Source: Rhizobium sp. L1K21 (GTDB lineage: Bacteria > Pseudomonadota > Alphaproteobacteria > Rhizobiales > Rhizobiaceae). From it: a DNA stretch of 64,000 nucleotides. The DNA is taken from the NCBI RefSeq assembly GCF_024055895.1, contig NZ_JAMXLE010000005.1, positions 1 through 64,000 of the forward strand, in the 5' to 3' direction. Of this stretch, positions 53,377 to 63,381 are shown piece after piece (positions within the stretch are counted from its first letter, which is position 1; each line of letters opens with the position of its first letter). The notes under the pieces were generated by a model. The model saw only the letters and a list, made by a program, of their open reading frames with translations. It was not told the DNA's origin and did no database searches. A program made the position numbers and the translations under genes.

Positions 53377-54314
53377 AGCGGTGTATCGCCGGAGAGGAGC
53401 GAAAAGACCAGTTCGTGGAGGCGGTTGGCCAGCGGGTTCATGAGATGGCTGCGCCTGGAGATCAGGTGGTAGGGCAACACATTGATCGAGCCGTCGGCAA
53501 GGTCGAGCGCCGTCGTCGGCGCACCCAGTGTTTCCCGCCTCAAGAGTTCGGACACTTCGCTTGCCACCGGGGCGATGGCATCAGAGGTCGACAAATAGGC
53601 AATCGTCATCAGAAGCGACGATGTGATCACGGTCTCCACGGGCAACTCCAGCCCCTGCTCGACAAAAGCTTCATCAATCGATTGCCGCAACGGCGTATTC
53701 GGCGGTTGAAGTATCCATTCGTAACTCGCAAGATCGGAGAGTGTGAGGCCCTTGCGCAGGCTGAGCGGATGGCCGACCCGGACCACAAAGCGGATCAGCT
53801 CGGGTCGTCCACTGCGGATATTGAACTGGCGTGTGTTCGTTTCACCGGGAAGCCGCGCCAGCACGAAATCGAACTCGCCATTGAGCAATCGCTCAACCAA
53901 GTCGTGGGACGGGGCCACATCCACGTAGATATCGGCGCCCTTTGCCGCCTCCTTCAGCTTCTGAATGGCCGGAACCACAAAAGCCACCGCCCCACCGGTC
54001 ACAGAGCCGACACGGACGCTGCCCGAACGCCCACTGGCAATCGCCGAAGCATCACGAAGCGTGTGTTCCACACTGTTGAGAATCGCCGCGGCCCCTTGGG
54101 CGACAATCTCGCCGGTCGGTGTTGCCGTCATGCCTTTCGGATGTCGGTGGAAAAGCGCCGTACCCGTCAGCTGTTCGATACTTGCCAAAAGCCGTGAGGC
54201 TGCCGGCTGCGTCAGCGAAAGCTTTTCGGCGGCAAGAGCAAGCTGTCCGGTTTCATAGATCGCCCGAATGAGCCGGTAATCGCGAAGCTGCAAGCGGTTG
54301 AGAAGGTGTTGCAT
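53373..54314 (-). CDS. gbpR: LysR-family regulator GbpR
   Basis: 313 residues. LysR winged helix QLRDYRLIRAIYETGQLALA, then LTQPAASRLLASIEQLTG, followed by a co-inducer-binding domain. The divergent placement next to chvE matches the Agrobacterium galactose-binding-protein regulator, which activates chvE when sugars such as galactose, arabinose or fucose are present. The gene name is based on this context. Its stop overlaps the TetR stop by a few bases in a convergent arrangement. Confidence 0.82.
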   Translation of the reverse strand: MQHLLNRLQLRDYRLIRAIYETGQLALAAEKLSLTQPAASRLLASIEQLTGTALFHRHPKGMTATPTGEIVAQGAAAILNSVEHTLRDASAIASGRSGSVRVGSVTGGAVAFVVPAIQKLKEAAKGADIYVDVAPSHDLVERLLNGEFDFVLARLPGETNTRQFNIRSGRPELIRFVVRVGHPLSLRKGLTLSDLASYEWILQPPNTPLRQSIDEAFVEQGLELPVETVITSSLLMTIAYLSTSDAIAPVASEVSELLRRETLGAPTTALDLADGSINVLPYHLISRRSHLMNPLANRLHELVFSLLSGDTPL

Positions 54315-54470
54315 GGTGGATCATCAACTTATCGTTTTTGGTATGCACTTCACCAATATATGCATTTGAATGTCATGTCTCGACTTTTCTAATTTCGAGT
54401 GAGGTAAAAACAGTACCTGCGGGGTCTTGGCCGATAGACGTGCCTGCTCCGAAATCTCCGGGAGGATATG
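54315..54470. promoter_or_regulatory. gbpR-chvE divergent promoter region
   Basis: A 156-bp gap between gbpR and chvE. No perfect palindrome of useful length stands out; a TATATGCA (54357-54364) is the inverse of the TGCATATA repeats near the pilus locus, which shows that the motif is not confined to that locus. LysR binding sites are expected here. Confidence 0.5.
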
Positions 54471-55535
54471 ATGAGAAAACTGGTTTCCTTTTTCGCCTCG
54501 GCGGCACTTGCCGTCGGGCTTGTAACTGCACCTGCAATGGCTGCCGACAAGGGCTCTATCGGCATTGCCATGCCGACGAAGTCTTCTGCACGTTGGATTT
54601 CCGACGGCGATTCCATGGTCAAGCAGTTCACCGATGCGGGTTATGATGTTGATCTGCAATATGCTGAAGACGATATTCCGAACCAGCTGGCACAGATTGA
54701 AAACATGATCACCAAGGGCGTCGACGTCCTCGTGATTGCAGCCATCGATGGCACGACGCTTTCGAACGCTCTGGAAAATGCTGCAGCCTCGGGCATCAAG
54801 GTGATTGCCTATGACCGCCTGATCCGCGATTCGGGCAACGTTGACTACTATGCGACCTTCGACAACTTCAAGGTTGGCGTTCAGCAGGCAACTTCGCTGG
54901 TCGACGGCCTCAAAGAGCGTTTCGGCGACGGCCCTTACAATGTTGAACTCTTCGGCGGTTCTCCGGACGACAACAACGCCTACTTCTTCTACAATGGCGC
55001 CATGAGCGTTCTTCAGCCGATGATCGACGAAGGCAAGATCAACATCGTTTCCGGCCAGACAGGCATGGACAAGGTTGGCACGCTGCGTTGGGATGGTGCT
55101 GTGGCACAGGCCCGCATGGATAACCTTCTGTCTGCCTACTACACGGACAAGCAGATCAACGGCGTTCTGTCGCCCTATGACGGCCTTTCCATCGGCATCC
55201 TTTCCTCGCTCAAGGGCGTTGGCTACGGCTCCGGCGACATGAAAATGCCGATCGTGACCGGTCAGGACGCAGAAGTTCCCTCCGTCAAGTCGATCCTGGC
55301 TGGCGAACAGTATTCCACAGTCTTCAAGGACACGCGTGAACTGGCACGTGTCACCGTTGGCATGGTCAACGCTCTTCTCGAGGGCGGCGAGCCGGAAATC
55401 AACGACACCAAGACCTACGACAATGGCGTAAAGGTTGTTCCTTCCTATCTGCTGGAGCCGGTTTCTGTAGACAAGAGCAACTGGGAAAAGGTTCTCATTG
55501 ACTCTGGCTACTACACGATGGACCAGATCAAGTAA
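54471..55535 (+). CDS. chvE: Multiple-sugar-binding periplasmic protein ChvE
   Basis: 354 residues with signal peptide ([16 protein letters not shown]). ChvE-like features are [37 protein letters not shown] and [19 protein letters not shown]. The start ATG at 54471 has better spacing from GGAGGA than the ATG at 54468. In Agrobacterium, ChvE binds several sugars, feeds GguAB and also interacts with the VirA sensor; only the transport role can be inferred here. A double hairpin follows before gguA. Confidence 0.9.
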   Translation: MRKLVSFFASAALAVGLVTAPAMAADKGSIGIAMPTKSSARWISDGDSMVKQFTDAGYDVDLQYAEDDIPNQLAQIENMITKGVDVLVIAAIDGTTLSNALENAAASGIKVIAYDRLIRDSGNVDYYATFDNFKVGVQQATSLVDGLKERFGDGPYNVELFGGSPDDNNAYFFYNGAMSVLQPMIDEGKINIVSGQTGMDKVGTLRWDGAVAQARMDNLLSAYYTDKQINGVLSPYDGLSIGILSSLKGVGYGSGDMKMPIVTGQDAEVPSVKSILAGEQYSTVFKDTRELARVTVGMVNALLEGGEPEINDTKTYDNGVKVVPSYLLEPVSVDKSNWEKVLIDSGYYTMDQIK

Positions 55536-55561
55536 GAAAAAATCCTGAACAAGCCATCACT

Positions 55562-55612
55562 CGCCGGGTTTTTTCGCCCGGCGGGTTTTCCCGGGCTTTT
55601 CAAAGCGCCCGG
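55562..55612 (+). promoter_or_regulatory. Double intercistronic hairpin after chvE
   Basis: First hairpin: arms CGCCGGG (55562-55568) and CCCGGCG (55577-55583). Second: CCGGGC (55591-55596) and GCCCGG (55607-55612). They sit between chvE and gguA and may limit read-through or protect chvE mRNA. Confidence 0.6.
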
Positions 55613-55639
55613 CAATAATCAAGGTCGAGACGATCAACC

Positions 55640-57154
55640 ATGACTACGCTTCTGGAAATGCGTAAGATCACCAAAGAGTTTCCGGGCGTCAAAGCGCTCG
55701 ACGAGGTGAGTCTTAAAGTTCAAAAAGGCGAGATCCACGCCGTATGCGGCGAAAATGGTGCCGGCAAATCGACGCTGATGAAAGTTCTTTCCGGCGTTTA
55801 TCCTGCAGGCAGCTTTGAGGGCGAAATCCTCTACGAGGGTGAGCCGGCCAACTTCCGCAATATTCTCGACAGCGAGAAACGCGGCATTATCATTATTCAC
55901 CAGGAACTGGCGCTTGTGCCGCAGCTTTCCATTGCCGAGAACATCTTTCTGGGCAATGAGCGCGCGTCCAATGGCGTCATCGACTGGCGCGAGACCAACC
56001 GGCGCACCGAAGAACTGCTGTCTAAAGTCGGCCTTCGGGAAGCACCCACCACCCTGGTTGACTCCATCGGCGTGGGCAAACAGCAGCTCGTCGAAATCGC
56101 CAAGGCGCTCTCCAAGGATGTGAAACTGCTCATCCTCGACGAGCCGACAGCCGCATTGCAGGAAAATGACAGCCGCAAGCTGCTTGACCTCATGCTGGAA
56201 TTGAAGGCGCAGGGTGTTACCAGCATTATCATTTCGCACAAGCTCGGCGAAGTGCGCTATGTCGCCGACACGGTGACCGTGATCCGCGATGGCACGACCG
56301 TCTCGACGCTTCCCGCCAAGGGGCTGAGCGAAGACGACATCGTGCGCGACATGGTGGGTCGTGACATGACGCACCGCTTTCCCGAGCACGCCCGCACGCC
56401 GGGCGACATTCTCATGGAAGTCGAGGACTGGACCGTCTGGCACCCGGAACACAAGGAACGCAGGGTTATCAAGAATGCGTCCTTCAATGTCCGCGCCGGC
56501 GAGGTTGTGGGCATTGCAGGCCTCATGGGCTCGGGCCGCACCGAGCTTGCCATGTCGATTTTCGGACGCTCCTATGGGCGCAATATTTCCGGTACGGTGA
56601 AGCTGAAAGGCCAGCCGGTCGACGTTTCCAACGTGCCGCGCGCCATCAAGGCCGGTATTTCCTATGTGACCGAGGACCGCAAGTCTCTCGGCCTCGTGCT
56701 TGATGAGCCGATCCGTTTCAACACCACGCTGGCCAATCTGGAAGCCGTCTCTTCCGGCGGCGTGCTGAATCGCAACGAGGAAACCCGCATTGCCGAGCAC
56801 TATCGTGAGGCGCTTGCAACGCGCACGCCATCGGTGTTCCAGAAGGTGGTGAACCTGTCCGGCGGCAATCAGCAGAAGGTGGTGCTGGCCAAGTGGCTGT
56901 TCACCTCGCCCGAGGTACTCATCCTGGATGAACCCACGCGCGGCATCGACGTTGGCGCGAAGTATGAAATCTACACCATTATCAACGATCTGGCCGCCCA
57001 GGGTAAGGGCGTTGTCATGATCTCGTCGGAAATGCCCGAGTTGCTCGGCATGTGCGACAGGATCTATGTCATGAATGAAGGCGCGCTTGTCGGGGAACTG
57101 ACAGCCGCAGAAGCCAGTCAGGAGCGCATCATGTCGCTCATTGTGAACGAATAG
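55640..57154 (+). CDS. gguA: Multiple-sugar ABC transporter ATPase GguA
   Basis: 504-residue ATPase with two nucleotide-binding domains. The first has Walker [13 protein letters not shown] and Walker [12 protein letters not shown]. The second has a non-standard P-loop [12 protein letters not shown], a signature [15 protein letters not shown] and Walker [13 protein letters not shown], as is normal in this family. It energises GguB with ChvE. It starts 12-15 bp into the ribosome-site region GTCGAGACGATCAACC, which is weak, consistent with a low relative yield. Confidence 0.9.
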   Translation: MTTLLEMRKITKEFPGVKALDEVSLKVQKGEIHAVCGENGAGKSTLMKVLSGVYPAGSFEGEILYEGEPANFRNILDSEKRGIIIIHQELALVPQLSIAENIFLGNERASNGVIDWRETNRRTEELLSKVGLREAPTTLVDSIGVGKQQLVEIAKALSKDVKLLILDEPTAALQENDSRKLLDLMLELKAQGVTSIIISHKLGEVRYVADTVTVIRDGTTVSTLPAKGLSEDDIVRDMVGRDMTHRFPEHARTPGDILMEVEDWTVWHPEHKERRVIKNASFNVRAGEVVGIAGLMGSGRTELAMSIFGRSYGRNISGTVKLKGQPVDVSNVPRAIKAGISYVTEDRKSLGLVLDEPIRFNTTLANLEAVSSGGVLNRNEETRIAEHYREALATRTPSVFQKVVNLSGGNQQKVVLAKWLFTSPEVLILDEPTRGIDVGAKYEIYTIINDLAAQGKGVVMISSEMPELLGMCDRIYVMNEGALVGELTAAEASQERIMSLIVNE

Positions 57155-57166
57155 GAAAGCCAAGTC

Positions 57167-58414
57167 ATGGATTCGGCCAATATTGAACATTCTTCCAGCG
57201 ATGCATCAGGCTCCAGCAAGGGCGTTGCGGCCTATCTGGCCTCGCACCTTCGCGAATACGGTCTGCTTCTGGCGCTTATCGTCATCATGGCGTTTTTCCA
57301 GATCGTCACCGAAGGCACGCTTTTGCGCGCCGTTAACGTCACCAATCTGCTCTTGCAGAACAGCTACATTATCATCATGGCGCTCGGCATGCTGGTTGTC
57401 ATTGTGTCGGGCAATATCGATCTTTCGGTCGGCTCGGTCATGGGCTTCGTCGGTGCACTCGCAGCCGTGATGATCGTGAATTACGACATCTCGATCTATG
57501 CCACCATCGTCGTGTGTCTCATCGTCGGCGGGCTCGTTGGCGCTGCGCAAGGCTATTGGGTGGCCTATTGGAAAATTCCGTCCTTCATCGTGACGCTGGC
57601 GGGCATGCTGGTTTTCCGCGGCCTGTCGCTCTGGCTGCTCGAAGGCCAGTCGGTCGGCCCCTTCCCGCGTGAATTCCAGATCGTCGCAAACGGCTTTGTT
57701 CCCGATATCTTTCCCGCCGGTATCGGTGAATTTTTCGCCGGCATTTTTGACGCGCGCAAGGTCAACGTGCTGGCTCTCTTTGCCGGCGTGGCAGCTGCCA
57801 TCATCATCTTCTGGATGGGGTCGCGCCAGCGCGCGCGCAACAAGGCCTACGGTATCGAAGACGAGCCCTCAAGCTTCTTCATCGCGCGCAATGTCATCGT
57901 TGCTGCCGCTCTGATCTTCATCACCTACAAGCTCTCCACCTTCCGTGGTCTGCCAAACGTGCTGATCACCATGGGTGTGCTCACCATCATCTACGCCTTC
58001 ATCACTTCGTCGACGGTGATTGGCCGACGCATTTATGCGCTCGGCGGTAATGCCAAGGCGGCCAAGCTTTCCGGTATCAAGACCGAGCGGCTGACCTTCC
58101 TTGCCTTCACCAATATGGGCATTCTGGCGGCTGCTGCGGGCCTCGTCTTTGCCGCACGTCTGAACACGGCAACACCGAAGGCCGGTTTTGGTCTGGAGCT
58201 TGACGTGATTGCAGCCGTCTTCATCGGTGGTGCATCCATGTCCGGCGGTGTCGGCACGATCATTGGCGCAGTGGTCGGCGCGTTCCTCATGGGCGTGTTG
58301 AACAACGGCATGTCCATCATGGGCATCGGCATCGATTATCAGCAGATGATCAAGGGCCTGGTGCTGCTCGCTGCCGTTATCTTCGACGTTTACAACAAAC
58401 AGAAACAGGGCTGA
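57167..58414 (+). CDS. gguB: Multiple-sugar ABC transporter permease GguB
   Basis: 415-residue permease with about ten membrane helices and the family loop GMLVVIVSGNIDLSVGSVMG. A cytoplasmic insertion around residues 210-245 is typical of GguB/XylH-type proteins. It follows gguA by 12 bp and completes the ChvE-GguA-GguB transporter. Confidence 0.9.
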   Translation: MDSANIEHSSSDASGSSKGVAAYLASHLREYGLLLALIVIMAFFQIVTEGTLLRAVNVTNLLLQNSYIIIMALGMLVVIVSGNIDLSVGSVMGFVGALAAVMIVNYDISIYATIVVCLIVGGLVGAAQGYWVAYWKIPSFIVTLAGMLVFRGLSLWLLEGQSVGPFPREFQIVANGFVPDIFPAGIGEFFAGIFDARKVNVLALFAGVAAAIIIFWMGSRQRARNKAYGIEDEPSSFFIARNVIVAAALIFITYKLSTFRGLPNVLITMGVLTIIYAFITSSTVIGRRIYALGGNAKAAKLSGIKTERLTFLAFTNMGILAAAAGLVFAARLNTATPKAGFGLELDVIAAVFIGGASMSGGVGTIIGAVVGAFLMGVLNNGMSIMGIGIDYQQMIKGLVLLAAVIFDVYNKQKQG

Positions 58415-58441
58415 ACCTGCGCCTCACAAGGAATTAAGTCG

Positions 58442-60184
58442 ATGACTTTCAAACCGGCCCAATGGCCTCGCAAATTACGGTCGCAGGAATGGTTCGGCGG
58501 CAATGGCCGTGACCAGATCTATCACCGCGGCTGGATGAAGAACCAGGGCTTGCCCCATCATCTTTTCGATGGACGCCCGGTGATCGGCATCCTCAACACA
58601 TGGTCTGAACTGACGCCCTGCAACGCCCATCTGCGCGATCTTGCCGAAAAGGTGAAATACGGAATTTACGAAGCGGGCGGTTTTCCTGTTGAAGTGCCGG
58701 TCTTTTCAGCTTCTGAAAGCGCGTTCCGCCCGACGGCGATGATGTTCCGCAACCTGGCTGCCCTATCCGTGGAAGAGGCAATCCGCGGGCAGCCGATGGA
58801 CGGCGTCGTGCTGCTGGTCGGCTGCGACAAGACCACGCCGTCGCTTTTGATGGGTGCTGCAAGCTGCGACCTGCCCACCATCATGGTGTCCGGCGGTCCG
58901 ATGCTGAACGGCTATTTCCGCGGCGAACGCGTCGGTTCCGGCACGCATCTGTGGAAGTTTTCTGAAGCCGTAAAGGCTGGCGAAATGACACAGTCCGAGT
59001 TCGCCGAGGCCGAAGCGTCCATGTCGCGCTCGCCCGGTTCCTGCAACACGATGGGCACGGCCTCCACCATGGCCTCCATGATGGAATCGCTTGGCATGAC
59101 GCTTTCGGGCAATGCCGCCATTCCCGCCGTCGACAGCCGCCGCCGCGTGATGGCGCACATGACGGGCATGCGCATCGTTCAGATGGTGAAGGACGATCTC
59201 AAGCCATCCGATATTCTGACCAAGAAGAATTTCGAAAATGCGATCCGCACCAATGGCGCCATCGGCGGTTCCACCAATGCGGTGATCCATCTTCTCGCCA
59301 TCGCAGGTCGTATCGGTGTTGACCTGACGCTTGATGATTGGGACCGTTGCGGACGCGATGTGTCCACCATCGTCAATCTTATGCCGTCCGGCAAATACCT
59401 CATGGAAGAGTTCTTCTATGCCGGTGGCCTGCCGGTCGTCATCAAGCGGCTCGGCGAGGCGGGTCTCCTTCATAAAGACGCTCTCACCGTGTCCGGCGGA
59501 CCCATCTGGGATGAGGTGAAGGACGTCGTCAACCACAATGAAGATGTGATCCTGCCCGCCGACAAGCCCCTGACAGCGCATGGCGGCATTGCCGTTCTGC
59601 GCGGCAATCTGGCCCCCAACGGCGCGGTGCTGAAACCCTCTGCCGCATCCCCGCATCTGATGAAGCACCGCGGTCGCGCCGTGGTTTTCGAGGATATCGA
59701 CGACTACAAGGCCAAGATCAATGACGAAACGCTCGACATTGACGAAACCTGCGTGATGGTGATGAAGAATTGTGGCCCGCGCGGCTATCCGGGCATGGCT
59801 GAGGTCGGCAATATGGGTCTTCCTCCGAAAGTTCTGAGAAAGGGCATCACCGACATGGTGCGCATTTCGGATGCGCGCATGTCCGGCACCGCCTATGGCA
59901 CAGTCGTGCTGCACACCTCGCCGGAAGCGGCAGCCGGCGGCCCGCTGGCGGTTGTCCAGAATGGCGACATGATTGAGCTGGATGTCGAAGCCCGCCGCAT
60001 TCATCTCGATATCAGCAATGAAGAACTGCAGGCCCGCCTGGCAAAATGGAAGCCGCTCGCCGACAGCCCGACATCGGGCTATGCATGGCTGCACCAGACC
60101 CATGTCATGGGTGCGGATACCGGGGCTGACCTCGACTTCCTGAAAGGGTGTCGCGGCGCGCCGGTTGGAAGGGACTCGCACTAA
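58442..60184 (+). CDS. L-arabonate/galactonate-type dehydratase (IlvD/Edd family)
   Basis: 580-residue dehydratase of the IlvD/Edd family. Iron-sulfur cysteines are seen in ELTPCNAHL, GCDKTTPS and SPGSCNTMGTAST, and NVIVSGG-type signatures in IMVSGGPMLNG. Length and family place it with L-arabonate dehydratase and D-galactonate or related dehydratases. It converts a sugar acid to a 2-keto-3-deoxy acid. It is downstream of the ChvE-GguAB transporter and its stop overlaps the next gene as TAATG. Confidence 0.85.
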   Translation: MTFKPAQWPRKLRSQEWFGGNGRDQIYHRGWMKNQGLPHHLFDGRPVIGILNTWSELTPCNAHLRDLAEKVKYGIYEAGGFPVEVPVFSASESAFRPTAMMFRNLAALSVEEAIRGQPMDGVVLLVGCDKTTPSLLMGAASCDLPTIMVSGGPMLNGYFRGERVGSGTHLWKFSEAVKAGEMTQSEFAEAEASMSRSPGSCNTMGTASTMASMMESLGMTLSGNAAIPAVDSRRRVMAHMTGMRIVQMVKDDLKPSDILTKKNFENAIRTNGAIGGSTNAVIHLLAIAGRIGVDLTLDDWDRCGRDVSTIVNLMPSGKYLMEEFFYAGGLPVVIKRLGEAGLLHKDALTVSGGPIWDEVKDVVNHNEDVILPADKPLTAHGGIAVLRGNLAPNGAVLKPSAASPHLMKHRGRAVVFEDIDDYKAKINDETLDIDETCVMVMKNCGPRGYPGMAEVGNMGLPPKVLRKGITDMVRISDARMSGTAYGTVVLHTSPEAAAGGPLAVVQNGDMIELDVEARRIHLDISNEELQARLAKWKPLADSPTSGYAWLHQTHVMGADTGADLDFLKGCRGAPVGRDSH

Positions 60185-61116
60185 TGGTTACAAAGATCGC
60201 ACTGGTCGGCATCGGCAAGATTGCCGTCGACCAGCATGTTCCGGCCATCAACGCGAGCCCGGACTGGGAACTTGCCGCCACCGTTTCCCGTCACGGCACG
60301 GTCGAGGGTGTCGAAGCCTTCACCGATATGGCGGAGATGCTCAATGCACATCCGGATATTCCCGTCGTGTCGCTCGCTCTTCCGCCCGTGCCGCGTTTTG
60401 CCTATGCCGTGGCAGCGCTTGAGGCCGGACGTCACGTCATGCTGGAAAAGCCGCCGGGCGCCTCTCTTTCTGAATGCCACGCGCTGGAAGCACTGGCTCG
60501 CAAGAAGGGCCTGTCGCTCTATGCCACATGGCATTCACGCGAGGCCGACAAGGTGGCTGCGGCCAAGGCTTGGTTGGCCGAGCAGAAACTCAAGCGTCTG
60601 ACCGTAACCTGGAAAGAGGATGTTCGCCGCTGGCATCCGGGCCAGGACTGGGTGTTTGAACCCGGTGGGCTTGGCGTTTTCGACCCCGGCATCAATGCGC
60701 TTTCCATCGTGACGGAAATTCTGCCCGACGCGATCCATCTGACTGGCGCGGTTTTGAAGTTCCCACAAAACCGTCAGACACCGATTGCCGCCGATCTGAC
60801 CTTCTATCACCCGCATGCCGCAGACGTTTCAGCGGTCTTCGACTGGCGGCAGGAAGGCCATCAAACCTGGACGATCGAGGTCGAGACGGAACAGGGCCTG
60901 CTCAAGCTTACCGAAGGTGGCGCGCATGCCACAATCGATGGCATTTCACCGCCCTCCCCGTCCGAAACGCTTTCGGGCGAATATCCCCGTCTTTACGCCA
61001 ATATGGCGCGATTGGTTTCCGCCCGCAGCATCGACATGGATCTGGCACCCATGCGCCACGTGGCAGACGCTTTCACCCTTGGCCGTCGCGAAACCGTAGA
61101 CGCCTTCGACTGGTAG
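60184..61116 (+). CDS. Galactose/arabinose 1-dehydrogenase (Gfo/Idh/MocA family)
   Basis: 310-residue oxidoreductase. N-terminal Rossmann motif GIGKIAVDQHVPAI and the family EKPPGAS loop are clear. In this context it would oxidise galactose or arabinose to its lactone. The frame is open from 60148, but the ATG at 60184 shares a base with the dehydratase stop and fits the family. Sugar specificity cannot be read from sequence alone. Confidence 0.85.
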   Translation: MVTKIALVGIGKIAVDQHVPAINASPDWELAATVSRHGTVEGVEAFTDMAEMLNAHPDIPVVSLALPPVPRFAYAVAALEAGRHVMLEKPPGASLSECHALEALARKKGLSLYATWHSREADKVAAAKAWLAEQKLKRLTVTWKEDVRRWHPGQDWVFEPGGLGVFDPGINALSIVTEILPDAIHLTGAVLKFPQNRQTPIAADLTFYHPHAADVSAVFDWRQEGHQTWTIEVETEQGLLKLTEGGAHATIDGISPPSPSETLSGEYPRLYANMARLVSARSIDMDLAPMRHVADAFTLGRRETVDAFDW

Positions 61117-61132
61117 AACTTTGGAGAATATT

Positions 61133-62050
61133 ATGAAAAAGCCGCTGACCGGTATTCTGCCCGTCGCCCCGACCCCGTTCCATGCCGATGGCCGCGTGGA
61201 TGAAGAGGGCATGCGCCGCGTGCTCGATTGCATGATCGATCAGGGTGTGGACGCCATCTGCATTCTGGCCAACTATTCCGAGCAGTTTCTGATTTCGGAT
61301 GAAGAACGCCACCTGCTGATGAAAATCAGCCTAGAGCATGTGGCAGGCCGCGTTCCCGTTGTCGTCACGATCAGCCATTTTTATACCGGCATTGTGGTGG
61401 AGCGCGCCAAATCTGCCGAAGCCATGGGCGCCTCCATGGTCATGATGATGCCGCCCTATCACGGCGTTGGTCTCGTGCCTGCCGAAGCCGGCATCTTTGA
61501 ACATTTCAAGGCCGTGTCGGACGCGATTTCCATTCCGATCATGATCCAGGATGCGCCGATTTCAGGCGCAACGCTTTCCGTGCCCTTGCTCACCCGCATG
61601 GCCAAGGAAATCGAGAATGTTTCCTATTTCAAGATCGAAACACCCTTTGCAGCCGACAAGCTGGCAGCTCTCATCGAAGCCGGTGGCGACCATATTGTCG
61701 GCCCCTTTGACGGCGAAGAAGCCGTCACGCTGCTGGCGGACCTTGACGCAGGCTGCACCGGCACGATGACATCGGCCCTGCAGCCGGAAAAGATCCGTCC
61801 GATCGTGACGGAGTTTCTGGCCGGCAATACGGATGCAGCACTGGAACAGTGGAAGCTCTGCCTGCCGCTGATCAACCACGAAAACCGTCAATGCGGGCTG
61901 CGCGCGGCAAAGACCGTGATGATGGCCGGTGGCGTGATCAAATCCGACCACGTGCGCCATCCGCTGAAACCGATGAGCCAGCGCACCAAGGATCGTCTGC
62001 TGCAGCTTTCCGGCGAATTGGATCTCATCGCGCTCAAGTGGGGCAAATAG
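61133..62050 (+). CDS. 2-keto-3-deoxy sugar-acid dehydratase/aldolase (DapA family)
   Basis: 305-residue Schiff-base enzyme of the dihydrodipicolinate synthase family. The catalytic Lys is in YFKIETP and the Tyr in MMPPYHGVG. Dehydratase (2-keto-3-deoxy-L-arabonate dehydratase) and aldolase members are hard to separate; the semialdehyde dehydrogenase at 39258 favours the dehydratase route. The ATG at 61133 is preceded by GGAGAATATT. It is the last gene before a strong terminator. Confidence 0.82.
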   Translation: MKKPLTGILPVAPTPFHADGRVDEEGMRRVLDCMIDQGVDAICILANYSEQFLISDEERHLLMKISLEHVAGRVPVVVTISHFYTGIVVERAKSAEAMGASMVMMMPPYHGVGLVPAEAGIFEHFKAVSDAISIPIMIQDAPISGATLSVPLLTRMAKEIENVSYFKIETPFAADKLAALIEAGGDHIVGPFDGEEAVTLLADLDAGCTGTMTSALQPEKIRPIVTEFLAGNTDAALEQWKLCLPLINHENRQCGLRAAKTVMMAGGVIKSDHVRHPLKPMSQRTKDRLLQLSGELDLIALKWGK

Positions 62051-62085
62051 GCCCGGCCTGAAATCCATCCTGTACAAGGGCTTTC

Positions 62086-62125
62086 ATTCAGCGCCGATCC
62101 CCACTAGGGTCGGCGCTGAATTTTA
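62086..62125 (+). terminator. Terminator of the chvE-ggu/degradation operon
   Basis: 12-bp perfect arms ATTCAGCGCCGA (62086-62097) and TCGGCGCTGAAT (62110-62121), extended to 15 bp with one wobble pair, 6-base loop, then TTTTA. It ends the metabolic operon. Confidence 0.88.
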
Positions 62126-62214
62126 CCGTTGGCATGGTGATGCGGCGGCAGGACCAACCGGGATCCCGTGCTGCCGACGTTTTCTCTCCATGCGCAATTC
62201 AGGATCAGGTTCTG

Positions 62215-63372
62215 ATGCAGCACAGTGCGACCCGTCTTTGTGTGCCTTTCCCATCCCTTCGCTGGGAGGCGCAGGCAAAATGTGCTGCGATCCTCATTCT
62301 TCTTTTGATGGCCGTTTTGCTGGCAGGTTGCGGCACGAGGCCGACGGACGCCGTCTTGGCCCCTGTCGCCTTGAAGGAAAAACCTTGGCGGCAGGTGACG
62401 ATTTATGCCGTGACCACCAGAACACCCAACGAGGACGGCAGAGGATTTGACAGCGGCAGAGCCGAAGACGTGCGGTATATGCGTTACACGCTTTCGATAC
62501 CGCGCTCGCACGAGCCCGGAAATATCGAATATCCCGACCGCAAGCCGGACCCGGAAAAGAGCTTCACCGTTATCGCCGCCGAGCAAATCAGCCACGCCGC
62601 TTTCCTGCAGGCAATCGCGAAGAGCCGCGCCCAGGACAAGGAGGTCGGCGTTTTCGTTCACGGCTTCAATTACACCTTTCAGGAATCGCTTTTCCGCATG
62701 GCGCAGATGGCTGCTGACGCGAATGTGGACGGGGTGTCGGTGCTCTTCGCGTGGCCATCCGAAGGCGAATTGCGCGGCTATATAGCCGACAAGGACTCAG
62801 CCACCTATTCGCGCGATCAGCTGACGCACCTGCTCGACGACCTCACCCGCAGCCACAGCGGCAGAACGGTTGTCATCGGCCACAGCATGGGCGGATGGCT
62901 CACCATGGAGGCGCTGCGCCAATTGCGGCTCACGGGCCAGGATCGCGCGCTCAACCATCTGTCGGTCATTCTGGCCGCGCCCGACATTGATGTCGATGTT
63001 TTTCGCGCCCAACTGAAGGTCGTCGGGCGGCTGCGGACGCCGCTCGTTCTGCTGGTTTCGCCCGATGACCGGGCGCTCTACCTTTCGAGCCTTCTTGCCG
63101 GAGATGAACGCGCGGGCTCCATCAATATCAATGATCCTCTTATCAACAAAGCGGTCGTCAGGGCCAATGTCACCGTTGTCGACATCTCGGAGTTGACGTC
63201 CAGCGATGGCACCAATCACGACCGATTCAAGGAGCTTGCGGCGATCTATCCAAAATTGAAGGCCGATGCGCAGGTGAACAAGGTCCAGCAAGCCGGCGTC
63301 TTTGTTTTCAATGCGGTCAACAACACGCTCTTTTCGCCCTTTACTGCCGCCGCTGCAGCCACACGCCAATAG
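62215..63372 (+). CDS. Alpha/beta-hydrolase lipoprotein (DUF900-like)
   Basis: 385 residues. A lipoprotein signal (AILILLLMAVLLAGCG) gives a cysteine lipobox. The alpha/beta hydrolase domain has GVFVHGFNYTF and the nucleophile elbow VIGHSMGG, with HDRF near the C terminus supplying a likely catalytic His. It resembles DUF900 proteins of bacterial envelope esterases. The open frame starts at 62134 but the ATG at 62215 fits the lipoprotein signal. Transcribed alone. Confidence 0.8.
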   Translation: MQHSATRLCVPFPSLRWEAQAKCAAILILLLMAVLLAGCGTRPTDAVLAPVALKEKPWRQVTIYAVTTRTPNEDGRGFDSGRAEDVRYMRYTLSIPRSHEPGNIEYPDRKPDPEKSFTVIAAEQISHAAFLQAIAKSRAQDKEVGVFVHGFNYTFQESLFRMAQMAADANVDGVSVLFAWPSEGELRGYIADKDSATYSRDQLTHLLDDLTRSHSGRTVVIGHSMGGWLTMEALRQLRLTGQDRALNHLSVILAAPDIDVDVFRAQLKVVGRLRTPLVLLVSPDDRALYLSSLLAGDERAGSININDPLINKAVVRANVTVVDISELTSSDGTNHDRFKELAAIYPKLKADAQVNKVQQAGVFVFNAVNNTLFSPFTAAAAATRQ

Positions 63373-63381
63373 CACTCCTTG

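Noticed and set aside
55634-57190. 518-residue open frame antisense to gguA
   Set aside because: GC-rich antisense frame with His/Arg-rich low-information sequence; gguA has full motifs.
58763-60181. 472-residue open frame antisense to the dehydratase gene
   Set aside because: Shadow of the dehydratase gene; His-rich translation, no domain.
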